From Spirosoma rhododendri (GTDB taxonomy: Bacteria; Bacteroidota; Bacteroidia; Cytophagales; Spirosomataceae), in contig NZ_CP051677.1 of assembly GCF_012849055.1 (NCBI RefSeq), positions 5,347,001-5,411,000 on the forward strand: a DNA stretch of 64,000 bases. Reading direction: 5' to 3'. Below are positions 34,553 through 43,261 of the stretch, piece after piece; the stretch's first letter is position 1; each line of letters begins with the position of its first letter. Under the pieces are notes generated by a model. That model saw only the letters and a list, made by a program, of their open reading frames with translations, was not told the origin of the DNA and did not search any database. The translations under genes and the position numbers were made by a program.

Positions 34553-35230
34553 ATGAAAATACTGGTCGTTGAAGATGAGCCAAAGCTGGCGTCGTTTGTA
34601 AAAAAAGGTCTGGAAGAACAGTCATGCCAAGTCGACGTGGCTTACGACGGTCAGATGGGGCGTAACATGGCGCTCAGTAATCCATACGACGTTATCATAC
34701 TTGACGTAAACCTGCCGAAGCTGAATGGTTTCGACGTAGTACAGTCGATACGACAGGAAAAGAATCACACACCCGTACTGATGCTAACAGCAATGGGCTC
34801 GGTCGACGATAAACTGACGGGTTTCGAGTCGGGTGCTGATGATTATCTGGTCAAACCGTTCGAGTTTCGCGAACTGATGGCCCGGCTACGAGCGCTCACC
34901 AAGCGCAGCAGCGAAAACGGAATTCAGGCCAACGTGCTGAAAGTAGCCGACCTGGAGCTTGACCTGAACGAGAAGATTGCCCGCCGGGATAGCCGCCGGA
35001 TCGAACTGACGGCTAAGGAGTTTGGCCTGCTTGAATATCTGATGCGTAATCGGGGACGGGTTGTATCGCGGATCGACATTGCCGAGAAAGTGTGGGACAT
35101 CCATTTCGACACCGGCACCAACGTTATCGACGTCTACGTAAACTTCCTTCGGAAGAAAATCGACAAAGATTTTCCACAAAAGCTGATTCATACCGTAATT
35201 GGTATGGGGTACATGCTGAAAGATGAATAG
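34553..35230 (+). CDS. OmpR/CusR-family response regulator
   Basis: DNA-binding regulator of 225 residues: receiver with VVEDEPKLASFVKKGL, phospho-Asp in VIILDVNLPKLNGF, DDYLVKPFEFREL; then a winged helix (IELTAKEFGLLEYL, VWDIHFDTGTNVIDVYVNFLRKKID, GMGYML). The wording is that of CusR/CzcR. It is 30 bases before the kinase gene and follows the metal RND pump, so control of that pump is the natural inference. Confidence 0.93.
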   Translation: MKILVVEDEPKLASFVKKGLEEQSCQVDVAYDGQMGRNMALSNPYDVIILDVNLPKLNGFDVVQSIRQEKNHTPVLMLTAMGSVDDKLTGFESGADDYLVKPFEFRELMARLRALTKRSSENGIQANVLKVADLELDLNEKIARRDSRRIELTAKEFGLLEYLMRNRGRVVSRIDIAEKVWDIHFDTGTNVIDVYVNFLRKKIDKDFPQKLIHTVIGMGYMLKDE

Positions 35231-35272
35231 CACCGGGGCTATTTCTGTCGCCAGCACCGTATGCCTCACTTC

Positions 35273-36697
35273 ATGAACATCCGCGTTCGTCTAACATTGC
35301 TGTTCGGCTTGCTGGTAGGGTCTATCCTGTTGCTGTTTTCGGTGTCTGTCTATTACCTATACAGTCAGTTCAGAGAGCAGGAATTTCAGAAACGACTTCA
35401 GGAGCTGGCAACGACAACGGTTCGTCTGCGAAATGATGCGGGCGAAGTAGCCGCAGCCGACCTGCCTATTCTGGCTGCCGAACAGGTTACTATCTACGAC
35501 GATAAAGGAAAGATTTTATACAGCCGGGGAAAGCCGTCGGGTCGGTATGCGTTCACGCCGGCTTTCTTCCGGCAGGTACTTCTGGGGGAAACCCCGTATG
35601 TCAGGCAGGGCGATCGGGAAACGGTGGGCGTCCGCTATACCAATGCCAGCAACAGTGGCCGAATTTCGATCTCGGTCGCATCGGCGTACGACCGGTATGG
35701 CTTCTCCAAGCTTGAACGACTTCGTAATATTCTGCTGTTTGGAGGCTTGCTCTGTCTGGTCATCGTTGCTATCGCCGGTTATCTGTTTGCCGCTGATGCC
35801 CTGCGTCCCGTGGCCGAACTGATCGATCAGGCCAACACGATTTCGGCAACCAATATTCACAAACGATTGCAAGTGGGTCGTCAGCGCGACGAGCTTGCCG
35901 ATCTTGCCCGTACGTTCAACGAACTACTCAGTCGGCTGGAAAAGGCGTTTGTGTCGCAGAAAAGTTTCGTGTCCCATGCCTCGCATGAGCTGCGGACTCC
36001 CCTGACGGTTATGATGGGGCAAATCGAAGTCACCCGGCTCCAGCCCCGATCCGTTGCCGAGTACGAAACCGCAATCGACGGGCTGCTCGATGAAGTGCAG
36101 AATATGATTCGGCTGGTAAACGGACTCCTCGAACTGGCCCGCGCCAATACAGGCTTTCCCAACCTGCCCAAGCACGCGGTTCGGCTCGATGAGTTACTCT
36201 GGCAGGCGCAGAGCCAGCTTACGCACAAGAAGGCCGATTACCAGATCAATATCGATTTCGATGAGCTGCCCAACCAGGAAGACGATTTGGTAATCCTTGG
36301 CGATGAATCATTGCTACAGACTGCGTTTCAGAATCTGATGGAAAATGGGTGTAAATATTCACCCGACCATTCGGTCATGGTGCGGATCTCGTTTCTGTCG
36401 CAGCAAATTCAGGTGACGGTCAGTGATCAGGGCTACGGTATTCCCGCCAGCGACTTGCCGAGTATCTTCGAGCCGTTCTACCGCTCCGACTCAACCATGA
36501 CAATCAGCGGCTATGGTATCGGCCTGGCCCTCACCAAGCGCATTATCGAAATTCATCAGGGCTCGATCGACGTGCATTCATCGCCCGGCAAAGGAACTAC
36601 GTTCCGGGTTTGCTTGCCCAACAAATCGGTCAGCAGCGAATCAGCCACGCCCACTGCGACTGGCATCCGCGAGGGGATACCAGTCACCGATTCCTAA
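35273..36697 (+). CDS. CusS-type sensor histidine kinase
   Basis: Membrane kinase of 474 residues. TM1 near residues 5-30, a periplasmic domain to about 155, TM2 (LLFGGLLCLVIVAIAGYLFA), a HAMP domain (LRPVAELIDQANTISATNI), HisKA (KSFVSHASHELRTPLTVM with the phospho-His), and HATPase (LMENGCKYSP, DQGYGIP, GYGIGLALTKRIIEIH). Start at ATG 35273; an ATG four codons earlier is possible. Partner of the regulator just upstream. The periplasmic domain has no histidine cluster, so metal sensing is inferred from context only. Confidence 0.92.
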   Translation: MNIRVRLTLLFGLLVGSILLLFSVSVYYLYSQFREQEFQKRLQELATTTVRLRNDAGEVAAADLPILAAEQVTIYDDKGKILYSRGKPSGRYAFTPAFFRQVLLGETPYVRQGDRETVGVRYTNASNSGRISISVASAYDRYGFSKLERLRNILLFGGLLCLVIVAIAGYLFAADALRPVAELIDQANTISATNIHKRLQVGRQRDELADLARTFNELLSRLEKAFVSQKSFVSHASHELRTPLTVMMGQIEVTRLQPRSVAEYETAIDGLLDEVQNMIRLVNGLLELARANTGFPNLPKHAVRLDELLWQAQSQLTHKKADYQINIDFDELPNQEDDLVILGDESLLQTAFQNLMENGCKYSPDHSVMVRISFLSQQIQVTVSDQGYGIPASDLPSIFEPFYRSDSTMTISGYGIGLALTKRIIEIHQGSIDVHSSPGKGTTFRVCLPNKSVSSESATPTATGIREGIPVTDS

Positions 36698-36770
36698 CTT
36701 ATAGCCGGCTGAGTAACAATCCGGCGCGTTCTCCGTTAGAAAAAGACTTCGCAATACCACCGAGTAGTGT

Positions 36771-36778
36771 TAGTTTTG
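36771..36778 (+). promoter_or_regulatory. Possible -7 element of the carbonic anhydrase gene
   Basis: TAGTTTTG matches the TAnnTTTG consensus, 23 bases before the ATG at 36801; no exact TTG -33 element at the proper spacing. Confidence 0.4.
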
Positions 36779-36800
36779 GATTAAAAAATCAAAGAAACTT

Positions 36801-37451
36801 ATGAGCTTGTACGATCAGGTATTCAGTCACAATAAAGAGTGGGTTCAGAAGCAATTGGATCTCGACCCCTCCTATTTTTCTGAAATGGCTAAAAATCAGA
36901 CCCCCGATTTTCTGTATATCGGTTGTTCTGATAGCCGGGTGTCGCCAGACGCGTTTATGGGCACCAAGCCGGGCGACGTGTTTATTCACCGGAACATTGC
37001 CAACCTGGTACCAAACAACGATATCAGTTCGCTGGCCGTATTGCAATACGCTGTTGAGAGCCTGCAAGTAAAACACGTCATCGTGTGTGGGCACTATGGC
37101 TGCGGGGGCGTCAAAGCATCGGTATCGCACGAAGATTACGGGTACATGAACACCTGGCTGCGTAACATCCAGGACGTGTATCGTATTCACCGCGACGAAC
37201 TTGATTCGATTGAAGACGCAGACGCCCGGCACCGGAAACTGGTCGAACTCAACGTCCGGGAGCAGTGCCTGAATGTGATGAAGCTGTCGTTTGTGCAGAA
37301 GCGGATGTTTGAAAGCAAAGACATCAAGGTTCACGGCTGGGTATATGACCTCGCCAACGGGCAACTCACCGACACGCAGGTATCCCTTGCCGACCTAGAG
37401 CCAAACCTGTCGATCTACCGTTTCAAAGAATCAACACTGGCTGCGTTATAA
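36801..37451 (+). CDS. can: Beta-class carbonic anhydrase
   Basis: Zinc enzyme of 216 residues that interconverts CO2 and bicarbonate. The zinc ligands lie in YIGCSDSRVSPDAF (Cys, with the Asp-Arg dyad) and VCGHYGCGGVKAS (His and Cys). The N-terminal FSHNKEWVQKQLDLDPSYF and IHRNIANLV blocks are typical of the clade. No signal peptide, so cytoplasmic. It is a single-gene unit closed by a very strong terminator. Confidence 0.95.
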   Translation: MSLYDQVFSHNKEWVQKQLDLDPSYFSEMAKNQTPDFLYIGCSDSRVSPDAFMGTKPGDVFIHRNIANLVPNNDISSLAVLQYAVESLQVKHVIVCGHYGCGGVKASVSHEDYGYMNTWLRNIQDVYRIHRDELDSIEDADARHRKLVELNVREQCLNVMKLSFVQKRMFESKDIKVHGWVYDLANGQLTDTQVSLADLEPNLSIYRFKESTLAAL

Positions 37452-37461
37452 ATCAGCAGAA

Positions 37462-37515
37462 GTGCCAATACAAAAAGGGCTTCCCATAATTGGGAAGCCC
37501 TTTTTGTATTGGCAC
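37462..37515. terminator. Strong bidirectional terminator, 25-base perfect arms
   Basis: Arms 37462-37486 and 37491-37515 are exact reverse complements around the loop taat, with AAAAA and TTTTT inside the arms. It separates the convergent carbonic anhydrase gene and the small secreted-protein gene at 37525. Confidence 0.92.
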
Positions 37516-37524
37516 CATGAAGAA

Positions 37525-37746
37525 CTACTTGTCCATTTTCTTGGCGTCCTTCTTCATCTCTTTGTGCATTTTCTTCATGTCTTTGGCCGCTTCCGCCTTC
37601 GTGTCGTCGCCGGCACGCTTGGCGTCTTTCTTCATTTCTTTAGCTTCCTTCTTCATCTCTTTGTGCGCCTTTTTTGCATCATCCTGCGCAAAAGCAGCAC
37701 CCGACATCATTACAACAGCGACCAAAGCAATCAGTGACTTTTTCAT
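37525..37746 (-). CDS. Small secreted Lys/Met-rich helical protein
   Basis: Seventy-three residues: signal peptide (MKKSLIALVAVVMMSGAAFA) cut before QDD, then about 50 residues built from repeats of K-x-x-K-E-M-K-K and D-A-K-K, so a single amphipathic or charged helix. Periplasmic. The M and K richness has been linked to metal binding in other small proteins, but there is no proof here. The terminator on its 3' side is shared with the carbonic anhydrase gene. Confidence 0.75.
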   Translation of the reverse strand: MKKSLIALVAVVMMSGAAFAQDDAKKAHKEMKKEAKEMKKDAKRAGDDTKAEAAKDMKKMHKEMKKDAKKMDK

Positions 37747-37835
37747 TAGAGTGTATGGTTTAAATCAGATTAATCTGTGTATTAACCCGGCTATCGCTGA
37801 AAATGTTGGGCGATATTTATTAAACCTGCTTTAAC

Positions 37836-38147
37836 CTAGTTACCGCGCTTGGCCGGATTTTTTCGGGCTTTCACCGACGATGGCCCCGTCATGGTGCTGC
37901 TACGGGCATCGGTTGCAGTGGGCTGCGTTGGCGTTTTGGCAGCCTGTGTCTGTTCCATGGTGGTTCCTGTGCCGGCGGGTAGCCCGTCATAAGCGTTGGA
38001 AGCCGACTGATTTGACCGCTTTGCATCCATCTCTGACATAGTACCGCCGGTTTTGCTGGTTGACTTACTTTTTTTCGCGGGTTGTTGTGCCAACGCAGCT
38101 GAACTGAGCAGCAACGCGAGCGCAAACGAAACGAGTGGCGTTTTCAT
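37836..38147 (-). CDS. Small secreted low-complexity protein
   Basis: Protein of 103 residues with a signal peptide (MKTPLVSFALALLLSSAALA) and a Thr/Ser/Ala/Lys-rich tail (KSKSTSKTGG, SQ-rich middle, KARKNPAKRGN end). No domain recognised and probably disordered. It sits 89 bases upstream of the Lys/Met-rich gene on the same strand. Function unknown; periplasmic location follows from the signal peptide only. Confidence 0.65.
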   Translation of the reverse strand: MKTPLVSFALALLLSSAALAQQPAKKSKSTSKTGGTMSEMDAKRSNQSASNAYDGLPAGTGTTMEQTQAAKTPTQPTATDARSSTMTGPSSVKARKNPAKRGN

Positions 38148-38231
38148 AGTGAGCGATTTAGGTTCGTTGTTATGATAACGCCACTCGTTGCCGGTGGTTT
38201 AAAAAATCAGACCAGAATCTATAGTGGTTAT

Positions 38232-39827
38232 CTAGACAACCATGTCGAACTCTGAGGTCAGGTGAAACTGTACATCGGAGTTGTTCTGCTGATTCATGCG
38301 CAGCATCCAGTCCGATTCGGCCAGAAACACCGGCCGGTTGTCTTTGTCGTACGCAATTTGGTTGCCCTTCAGCCGGATAAACTCGGCCAGCTTCGACGGA
38401 TCTTCGGAGGTAATCCAGCAAGCCTTAGTGTAGTTCAGACCCACCCAGCGACACTTGGCCCCGTATTCGTTTTCGAGCCGGTACTGAATAACTTCAAACT
38501 GAAGCTCACCCACCGTACCAACGATTTTCCGGTTACCAACTTCAAGCGTAAACAACTGCGCGACGCCCTCGTCGGTCAACTGCTGAATACCCTTGTCGAG
38601 CTGCTTCGCCTTCATCGGGTCGAGGTTGATAAGCTCTTTGAAAATTTCGGGCGAAAAGCTGGGAATACCCTGAAACTGTAGCTCCTCCCCTTCCGTCAGC
38701 GTATCGCCAATTTTGAACGTGCCGGTATCATACAACCCCACCACGTCGCCGGGGAAACCTTCTTCGACTACGCTTTTGCTATCGGCCATGAAACTGAACG
38801 GCGATGCGAAGCGCACATTTTTGTCGAGCCGGGTATGGTGGTAGAATTTACCCCGCTCAAACACGCCCGAACAAATCCGCAGAAACGCGATACGATCGCG
38901 GTGACGCGGGTCGAGGTTTGCGTGAATTTTAAAGACGAAACCGCTAAAGTTTTTCTCTTCCGGCAGCACCTCCCGCTTATCAGTCGGGCGGGCGATGGGT
39001 TCGGGTGAAATATCGCAGAACCCTTCGAGCAGCTCCTTCACGCCAAAGTTGTTGACCGCCGACCCGAAAAATACGGGGGCCAGTTTACCGTCGAGATACG
39101 CCTGCCGGTCGAACGCGTCGTACACGCCTTCGATCAGTTCGACGTCTTCCCGTAGCTGAGCTGCGTCGCGCTCACCCACTTTCTTATCGAGCATCGAATC
39201 GGCCAGCTCGATGGCCATTACGTCGTCTTCGACTTTCGTTTTGTTGACCTTGAAGAAATATAATTTTTTCTCGATCAGATTGTAAACACCTTTAAAGTCA
39301 GACCCCATATTGACCGGCCACGTCATCGGCCGAACGCGGATGTTCAGCTTCTCCTCCAATTCGTCGAGGAGGTCAAACGGGTTTCGCCCTTCGCGGTCCA
39401 GTTTATTGATGAAAATGATCACCGGCGTATCGCGCATGCGGCACACTTCCATGAGCCGCTCCGTCTGCTCTTCGACGCCTTTCACGCAGTCGATAACCAG
39501 AATAACACTGTCAACGGCCGTCAGCGTACGGTACGTATCTTCCGCGAAATCTTTGTGACCGGGCGTGTCGAGAATGTTTATCTTTAGATTGTCGTACTCG
39601 AACGTCATTACCGACGTAGCCACCGAGATGCCGCGCTGCTTCTCGATTTCCATAAAGTCGGACGTGGCCGTTTTCTTGATCTTGTTGGATTTGACGGCTC
39701 CAGCCGTCTGTATAGCCCCACCAAAAAGCAGCAGTTTTTCGGTAAGCGTCGTTTTACCAGCGTCGGGGTGGCTGATGATGGCGAAAGTCCGTCGACGAGC
39801 GGTTTCGGCCTGTATATTCGTTTGCAT
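38232..39827 (-). CDS. prfC: Peptide chain release factor 3
   Basis: Translational GTPase of 531 residues that removes RF1/RF2 from the ribosome after termination. G-domain motifs: P-loop [18 protein letters not shown]2 block [15 protein letters not shown], and NKLD. The C-terminal RF3 domain follows with [19 protein letters not shown]. Start at 39827 ([13 protein letters not shown]), since the longer frame begins inside the promoter. A TATCTTTG element lies 20-27 bases upstream. Confidence 0.95.
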   Translation of the reverse strand: MQTNIQAETARRRTFAIISHPDAGKTTLTEKLLLFGGAIQTAGAVKSNKIKKTATSDFMEIEKQRGISVATSVMTFEYDNLKINILDTPGHKDFAEDTYRTLTAVDSVILVIDCVKGVEEQTERLMEVCRMRDTPVIIFINKLDREGRNPFDLLDELEEKLNIRVRPMTWPVNMGSDFKGVYNLIEKKLYFFKVNKTKVEDDVMAIELADSMLDKKVGERDAAQLREDVELIEGVYDAFDRQAYLDGKLAPVFFGSAVNNFGVKELLEGFCDISPEPIARPTDKREVLPEEKNFSGFVFKIHANLDPRHRDRIAFLRICSGVFERGKFYHHTRLDKNVRFASPFSFMADSKSVVEEGFPGDVVGLYDTGTFKIGDTLTEGEELQFQGIPSFSPEIFKELINLDPMKAKQLDKGIQQLTDEGVAQLFTLEVGNRKIVGTVGELQFEVIQYRLENEYGAKCRWVGLNYTKACWITSEDPSKLAEFIRLKGNQIAYDKDNRPVFLAESDWMLRMNQQNNSDVQFHLTSEFDMVV

Positions 39828-39846
39828 TATTCTCAGAATCAGGATG

Positions 39847-39854
39847 CAAAGATA
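39847..39854 (-). promoter_or_regulatory. -7 element of prfC
   Basis: TATCTTTG on the minus strand, an exact TAnnTTTG match, 20 bases before the chosen ATG. No TTG at the expected -33 spacing. Confidence 0.5.
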
Positions 39855-39977
39855 CGAAAAAGCAAAGACAGTTGCCCGGTCAACCACCGCTACAAAACGA
39901 CAGGCCCGGCCATGAAAATACGGTCGGGCCTGTCGTGTCAATCAGAAAAAGTATGGCTGATTTGTGTGTACGGTACC

Positions 39978-40124
39978 CTAGTGGCGATGCGTTACCTTCT
40001 GCGGACGAGGTTTGTTGTACTGCCAACCGTTGGTTAGCGTACCCAGCAAAAGCCCAGCGAGTAGCGTTACGCCCAGCGTTGCGATGTAGATTAGTAGATG
40101 ATAGGTTTCAGGTTGGAGAGACAT
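39978..40124 (-). CDS. Small single-helix membrane protein
   Basis: Forty-eight residues starting MSLQPETYHLL: one transmembrane helix (LLIYIATLGVTLLAGLLLG) and a basic tail (KPRPQKVTHRH). No family recognised. The longer frame upstream to 40289 overlaps the DUF423 gene and reads like a shadow, so I take the inner ATG at 40124. Supported by composition and by the gap it fills between DUF423 and prfC; otherwise unproven. Confidence 0.5.
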   Translation of the reverse strand: MSLQPETYHLLIYIATLGVTLLAGLLLGTLTNGWQYNKPRPQKVTHRH

Positions 40125-40192
40125 GTCTTTAGTTCGGATTACGGGGTTCAGACGCATTCTACCAAGCCTGGTAACAACATAGTCAGAATTTT

Positions 40193-40570
40193 TTACAAAA
40201 AAGCCCAAAGTAGCAGTGCCCAGCCCGCAATCAGCGCGACACCACCAAGTGGCGTAATAGCCCCCAGCCACGTAATACCCGTGAAACACAGGACGTAGAG
40301 CGAACCGGAAAAAATCAGCGTCCCGCCCAGAAACGAGTACCCCGCCCAGCCCAGCAGCCGGACAGCTGTCGGATTGCTACCCACCAGTTGTATCAGTATG
40401 CCCACCAGCACCAGCGCCAGCGCGTGGTAAAACTGGTATTTAACAGCCGTTTCAAACGTAGCCGCCCGCCCCGTCGACTCCAGCATTGCCCGCAGGGCGT
40501 GGGCTCCAAACGCACCAAGCGCAACACCTACTACACCCAAAATTGCCCCTGCCTGAATAAAGAACTTCAT
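40193..40570 (-). CDS. DUF423-family membrane protein
   Basis: Integral membrane protein of 125 residues with four helices, of the YgdD/DUF423 family. Typical marks: GVALGAFGAHALR near the start, VKYQFYHALALVLVG in the second helix, LFSGSLYVL-type sequence (IFSGSLYVLCFTG) in the third and ITPLGGVALIAGWALL in the last. No molecular role is known for the family. Upstream, between it and yggS, is an inverted repeat at 40599-40701. Confidence 0.92.
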   Translation of the reverse strand: MKFFIQAGAILGVVGVALGAFGAHALRAMLESTGRAATFETAVKYQFYHALALVLVGILIQLVGSNPTAVRLLGWAGYSFLGGTLIFSGSLYVLCFTGITWLGAITPLGGVALIAGWALLLWAFL

Positions 40571-40598
40571 AATGATTGTCTGAATTATGGTTGTTCGG

Positions 40599-40701
40599 AT
40601 TGTCTGAACTATGATTGACGCTGATTACGCTGATAGGCTGTGATTTCAAAAAAGAAAATCAGGGCAATCAAACAATCAGACGAATCATAGTTCAGACAAT
40701 C
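40599..40701. repeat. Inverted repeat with an extra direct copy
   Basis: Exact 19-base arms gattgtctgaactatgatt (40599-40617) and its complement (40683-40701), with further partial pairing inwards (ctgatt..aatcag). A degenerate direct copy (gattgtctgaattatgg) is just outside the left arm at 40574. The element fills the gap between DUF423 and yggS and ends close to the yggS stop. The motif resembles a widely spread bacterial intergenic repeat. Confidence 0.8.
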
Positions 40702-41359
40702 AGCTTCTCGCACCGAAAATAGCGCTACCGACGCGTACCAGCGTGCTACCCTCTTCGACAGCAATCCGGTAGTCGCCACTCATGCCCATCGATAGTTCGC
40801 TGAACTGTACGTTGGCGGTCGAAAGCGTCGCCAGTTTGTCATACAGTTGTTTCAAGCCGCGAAACTCCTGCCGTATTTGCGTTTCGTCGTCGGTGTTCGT
40901 TGCTAACCCCATCAGCCCCACAATCCGGACGTTCTGCATAGCCCGCAACTCAGGTGAGCGAAGTAAGGTCTCAGCTTCGTCGGGGAGAAGACCAAATTTA
41001 GTTTCTTCGTCGGCGATGTGAATCTGAAGCAGGCAGTCGATAACGCGGTCATTTTTAGTTGCCTGCTTGTTCACCTCGTCCAGCAGTTTGAGACTGTCAA
41101 TCGAATGAATCAGACTTACGAAGGGGGCAATATATTTGACCTTGTTGGTCTGCAAATGCCCGATCTGATGCCATTCAACGTCGGCAGGTAATTGCGGCTG
41201 TTTCTCAGCCATTTCCTGCACTTTGTTCTCCCCAAAGAGCCGGGCACCGGCGTCGTATGCTTCCTGTAGCATCGAGACCGGTTTGGTTTTCGTCACCGCA
41301 ATCAGCCGGGCACGGCCTTCTATTTCCTGCTCAATCGTGTGTATACTAGCTGCAATCAT
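40700..41359 (-). CDS. yggS: Pyridoxal phosphate homeostasis protein (YggS/PLPBP)
   Basis: PLP-binding protein of 219 residues with an alanine-racemase-like barrel. The PLP lysine is in LIAVTKTKPV; LFGENKVQEM, WHQIGHLQTNK and the C-terminal LSMGMSGDYRIAVEEGSTLVRVGSAIFG are the family signatures. It balances free pyridoxal phosphate and amino-acid pools; no catalysis is known. Cytoplasmic. The promoter is probably the TATCTTTG at 41406-41413, overlapping one for the divergent coiled-coil gene. Confidence 0.94.
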   Translation of the reverse strand: MIAASIHTIEQEIEGRARLIAVTKTKPVSMLQEAYDAGARLFGENKVQEMAEKQPQLPADVEWHQIGHLQTNKVKYIAPFVSLIHSIDSLKLLDEVNKQATKNDRVIDCLLQIHIADEETKFGLLPDEAETLLRSPELRAMQNVRIVGLMGLATNTDDETQIRQEFRGLKQLYDKLATLSTANVQFSELSMGMSGDYRIAVEEGSTLVRVGSAIFGARS

Positions 41360-41405
41360 GCGTATTTCCGGGCAGGTAAGCCCCTGTCCATTCGTTACTA
41401 TTGTG

Positions 41406-41419
41406 CAAAGATAGGTTTG
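41406..41419. promoter_or_regulatory. Overlapping divergent -7 elements
   Basis: CAAAGATAGGTTTG holds TATCTTTG on the minus strand (41413-41406, for yggS) and TAGGTTTG on the plus strand (41412-41419, for the coiled-coil protein 127 bases downstream). Both match TAnnTTTG and share two bases. If both work, the two transcripts would compete for polymerase. Confidence 0.4.
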
Positions 41420-41545
41420 AGAACTACGCAGAATCCCGTAGTTTTTGGCCCGCTAAGGTATATTATCGGCGCAACGACAATAAGTAGCTATGTTCGCAGC
41501 GTTGTTGATGTCAATATTTTCACTACTTATCCTGACAACCTTCCT

Positions 41546-42490
41546 ATGGAATCAAGACCCCGAACTCAGACTAACAACAGCCGCAGTTATCTGTTGGTTG
41601 CCCTGCTGGTGCTGGCTGCTCTGAACGTACTACTGCTTTACTTCTACTACCAGGAACACCAGCTCAACAAAAACAAGGATGCCACTATCGCAGCCAAGAC
41701 GGAAGAAGTACTTGCCGTAAAAACCCGGCTCGACTCGATCTCCAATGAACTGGATGCTAAAATTGCCGAGATTCAGCGGCTGGGTGGTAGCGTTGATTCA
41801 CTCATGAAAGTGAAGGCGCAGCTTGAAATCGACAAGCGGGAACTGCGGAACGTCACCAGTTTCAACAGCAAGAAATACGATCAGAAGATCAAAAATTACC
41901 AGTCGCTGCTGGCACAGAAAGACCAGGAAATCGCCCGACTGAAAGAAGAAAATGGGGTTCTGGTCGCCAGAAATGACTCGCTCAGCACCGAGAACAGTAC
42001 GCTCCGCAATGAACGACAGAGTCTCAACGATTCAGTAAGCTCGTACTCGGCCCGTAACCGCGAATTAAACGAGAAAGTCACGATAGCAGCCGCCCTCCGG
42101 GCCGAGTCAATCAACGTAGACGCCATCAACCGGCGCGGCAAGGAGAAAGACGGCGGCAGCTACAAAGCCAAGCGCATTGAAAAAATAAAGGTGGCGGTAA
42201 AACTGGCTCCCAACGGACTGGCTCAGCAGAACGAGAAAGAGATGTACATGCGCATTCTGGACCCCAACGGTGCCGTCATCTCCGACATGGCAACGGGTTC
42301 CGGTGAATTCACTTACAACGGACAGGGCACGATCTACACCGCCAAACAATCCTTCACGTTCACCAACGACCGGCAGGAAATCGACTTCATATACGGGCGG
42401 GGGGCACAGCGTTTTTCAGAAGGTAAACACGTAGTCGAAGTGTACTGCGAGGGCTTCCGAATCGGCGAAGGCGAGTTTACGGTACGGTAG
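41546..42490 (+). CDS. Membrane-anchored coiled-coil protein, unknown function
   Basis: Protein of 314 residues. One helix near the N-terminus (YLLVALLVLAALNVLLLYFYY, residues 14-34), then a long coiled coil (about 40-190) with heptad-like LKEENGVL and LRNERQSLNDS, and a C-terminal beta-rich domain (YKAKRIEKIKVAVKL ... GRGAQRFSEGKHVVEVYCEGFRIGEGEFTV) of about 115 residues. No named family is recognised; it looks like a conserved Cytophagales protein, probably facing the periplasm. Start at 41546 (MESRPRTQ), the earlier frame being the yggS leader. Confidence 0.75.
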   Translation: MESRPRTQTNNSRSYLLVALLVLAALNVLLLYFYYQEHQLNKNKDATIAAKTEEVLAVKTRLDSISNELDAKIAEIQRLGGSVDSLMKVKAQLEIDKRELRNVTSFNSKKYDQKIKNYQSLLAQKDQEIARLKEENGVLVARNDSLSTENSTLRNERQSLNDSVSSYSARNRELNEKVTIAAALRAESINVDAINRRGKEKDGGSYKAKRIEKIKVAVKLAPNGLAQQNEKEMYMRILDPNGAVISDMATGSGEFTYNGQGTIYTAKQSFTFTNDRQEIDFIYGRGAQRFSEGKHVVEVYCEGFRIGEGEFTVR

Positions 42491-42503
42491 TTTGGAGTTG
42501 GAG

Positions 42504-42588
42504 AGTTATAGGGTTGTATGGTTATAAAGTTGGCTGACGTATACAATACCGGCGTCAGCCAACTTTATAACCATACAACCCTATAACT
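42504..42588. repeat. Perfect 36-base inverted repeat before the ribosomal genes
   Basis: Arms 42504-42539 and 42553-42588 are exact reverse complements around a 13-base loop; the arm reads agttatagggttgtatggtt and continues to ggctgacg. It lies between the coiled-coil gene and the rpsF promoter, without a clean T-tract. A degraded version of the same type (gttgtaaagttat..ggctgacg) follows rpsR at 43262. Confidence 0.9.
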
Positions 42589-42603
42589 TTATAACTTTTG
42601 TTG

Positions 42604-42611
42604 TACCTTTG
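42604..42611 (+). promoter_or_regulatory. -7 element of the rpsF-rpsR operon
   Basis: TACCTTTG, followed by C, is a strong match to the Bacteroidota -7 consensus, 27 bases before the rpsF ATG. The usual TTG at -33 is replaced by the end of the inverted repeat. Confidence 0.6.
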
Positions 42612-42637
42612 CGCCCTCATTTCAAACCAATTACACA

Positions 42638-43006
42638 ATGTTTCCCAATAATTACGAAACGGTGTTCATTTTAACTCCCGTTTTATCTGATCTTCAGATG
42701 AAGGACGCCGTTGACAAGTTCCGTAATGTGCTGACCGAAAATGGCGCGGAACTGGTTCACGAAGAGAACATGGGTCTGCGTAAGCTGGCCTATCCAATTC
42801 AGCACAAAAACACGGGTTACTACCAACTCTTCGAGTTTAAGGCTCCCGGCACGATCATCGAGAAACTCAACACCGAGTATCTCCGTGATGAGCGCATTAT
42901 CCGTCACCTGACGGTATCGCTCGACAAGCACGCCGTTGACTACAACGACCGTAAGCGCAACGGACTGGTGGGCAAGAAAAAACAAACCGAAAACGAGGCT
43001 AAGTAA
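42638..43006 (+). CDS. rpsF: 30S ribosomal protein S6
   Basis: Ribosomal protein of 122 residues. N-terminal [13 protein letters not shown] and the conserved [20 protein letters not shown] block identify S6, with [15 protein letters not shown] near the end. It binds S18 and 16S rRNA in the platform. First gene of the S6-S18 unit, two bases before rpsR. Confidence 0.97.
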   Translation: MFPNNYETVFILTPVLSDLQMKDAVDKFRNVLTENGAELVHEENMGLRKLAYPIQHKNTGYYQLFEFKAPGTIIEKLNTEYLRDERIIRHLTVSLDKHAVDYNDRKRNGLVGKKKQTENEAK

Positions 43007-43008
43007 TC

Positions 43009-43260
43009 ATGAGTCTGCAAAACGAATCTGTCTCGAAGACCGAGACCCGCAAAAAATACGACCGCTTTAAGAAAGCTGGTATCAAGTATATCGACTACAA
43101 AGACGGTAACTTCCTGCTGAAGCTCCTCAACGAGCAGGGCAAAATTCTGCCCCGCCGTCTGACCGGCACCAGCCTGAAAAACCAGCGCAAAGTGGCTCAG
43201 GCCGTCAAGCGCGCCCGTCACCTGGCCATCCTCCCATACGTAGGCGATTCACTGAAATAA
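43009..43260 (+). CDS. rpsR: 30S ribosomal protein S18
   Basis: Basic protein of 83 residues with the S18 pattern: [55 protein letters not shown] in the family order, with the highly conserved RRLTGTS and [12 protein letters not shown]. Forms a heterodimer with S6. In most Bacteroidota rplI follows directly; here an imperfect inverted repeat separates them. Confidence 0.97.
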   Translation: MSLQNESVSKTETRKKYDRFKKAGIKYIDYKDGNFLLKLLNEQGKILPRRLTGTSLKNQRKVAQAVKRARHLAILPYVGDSLK

Positions 43261-43261
43261 A

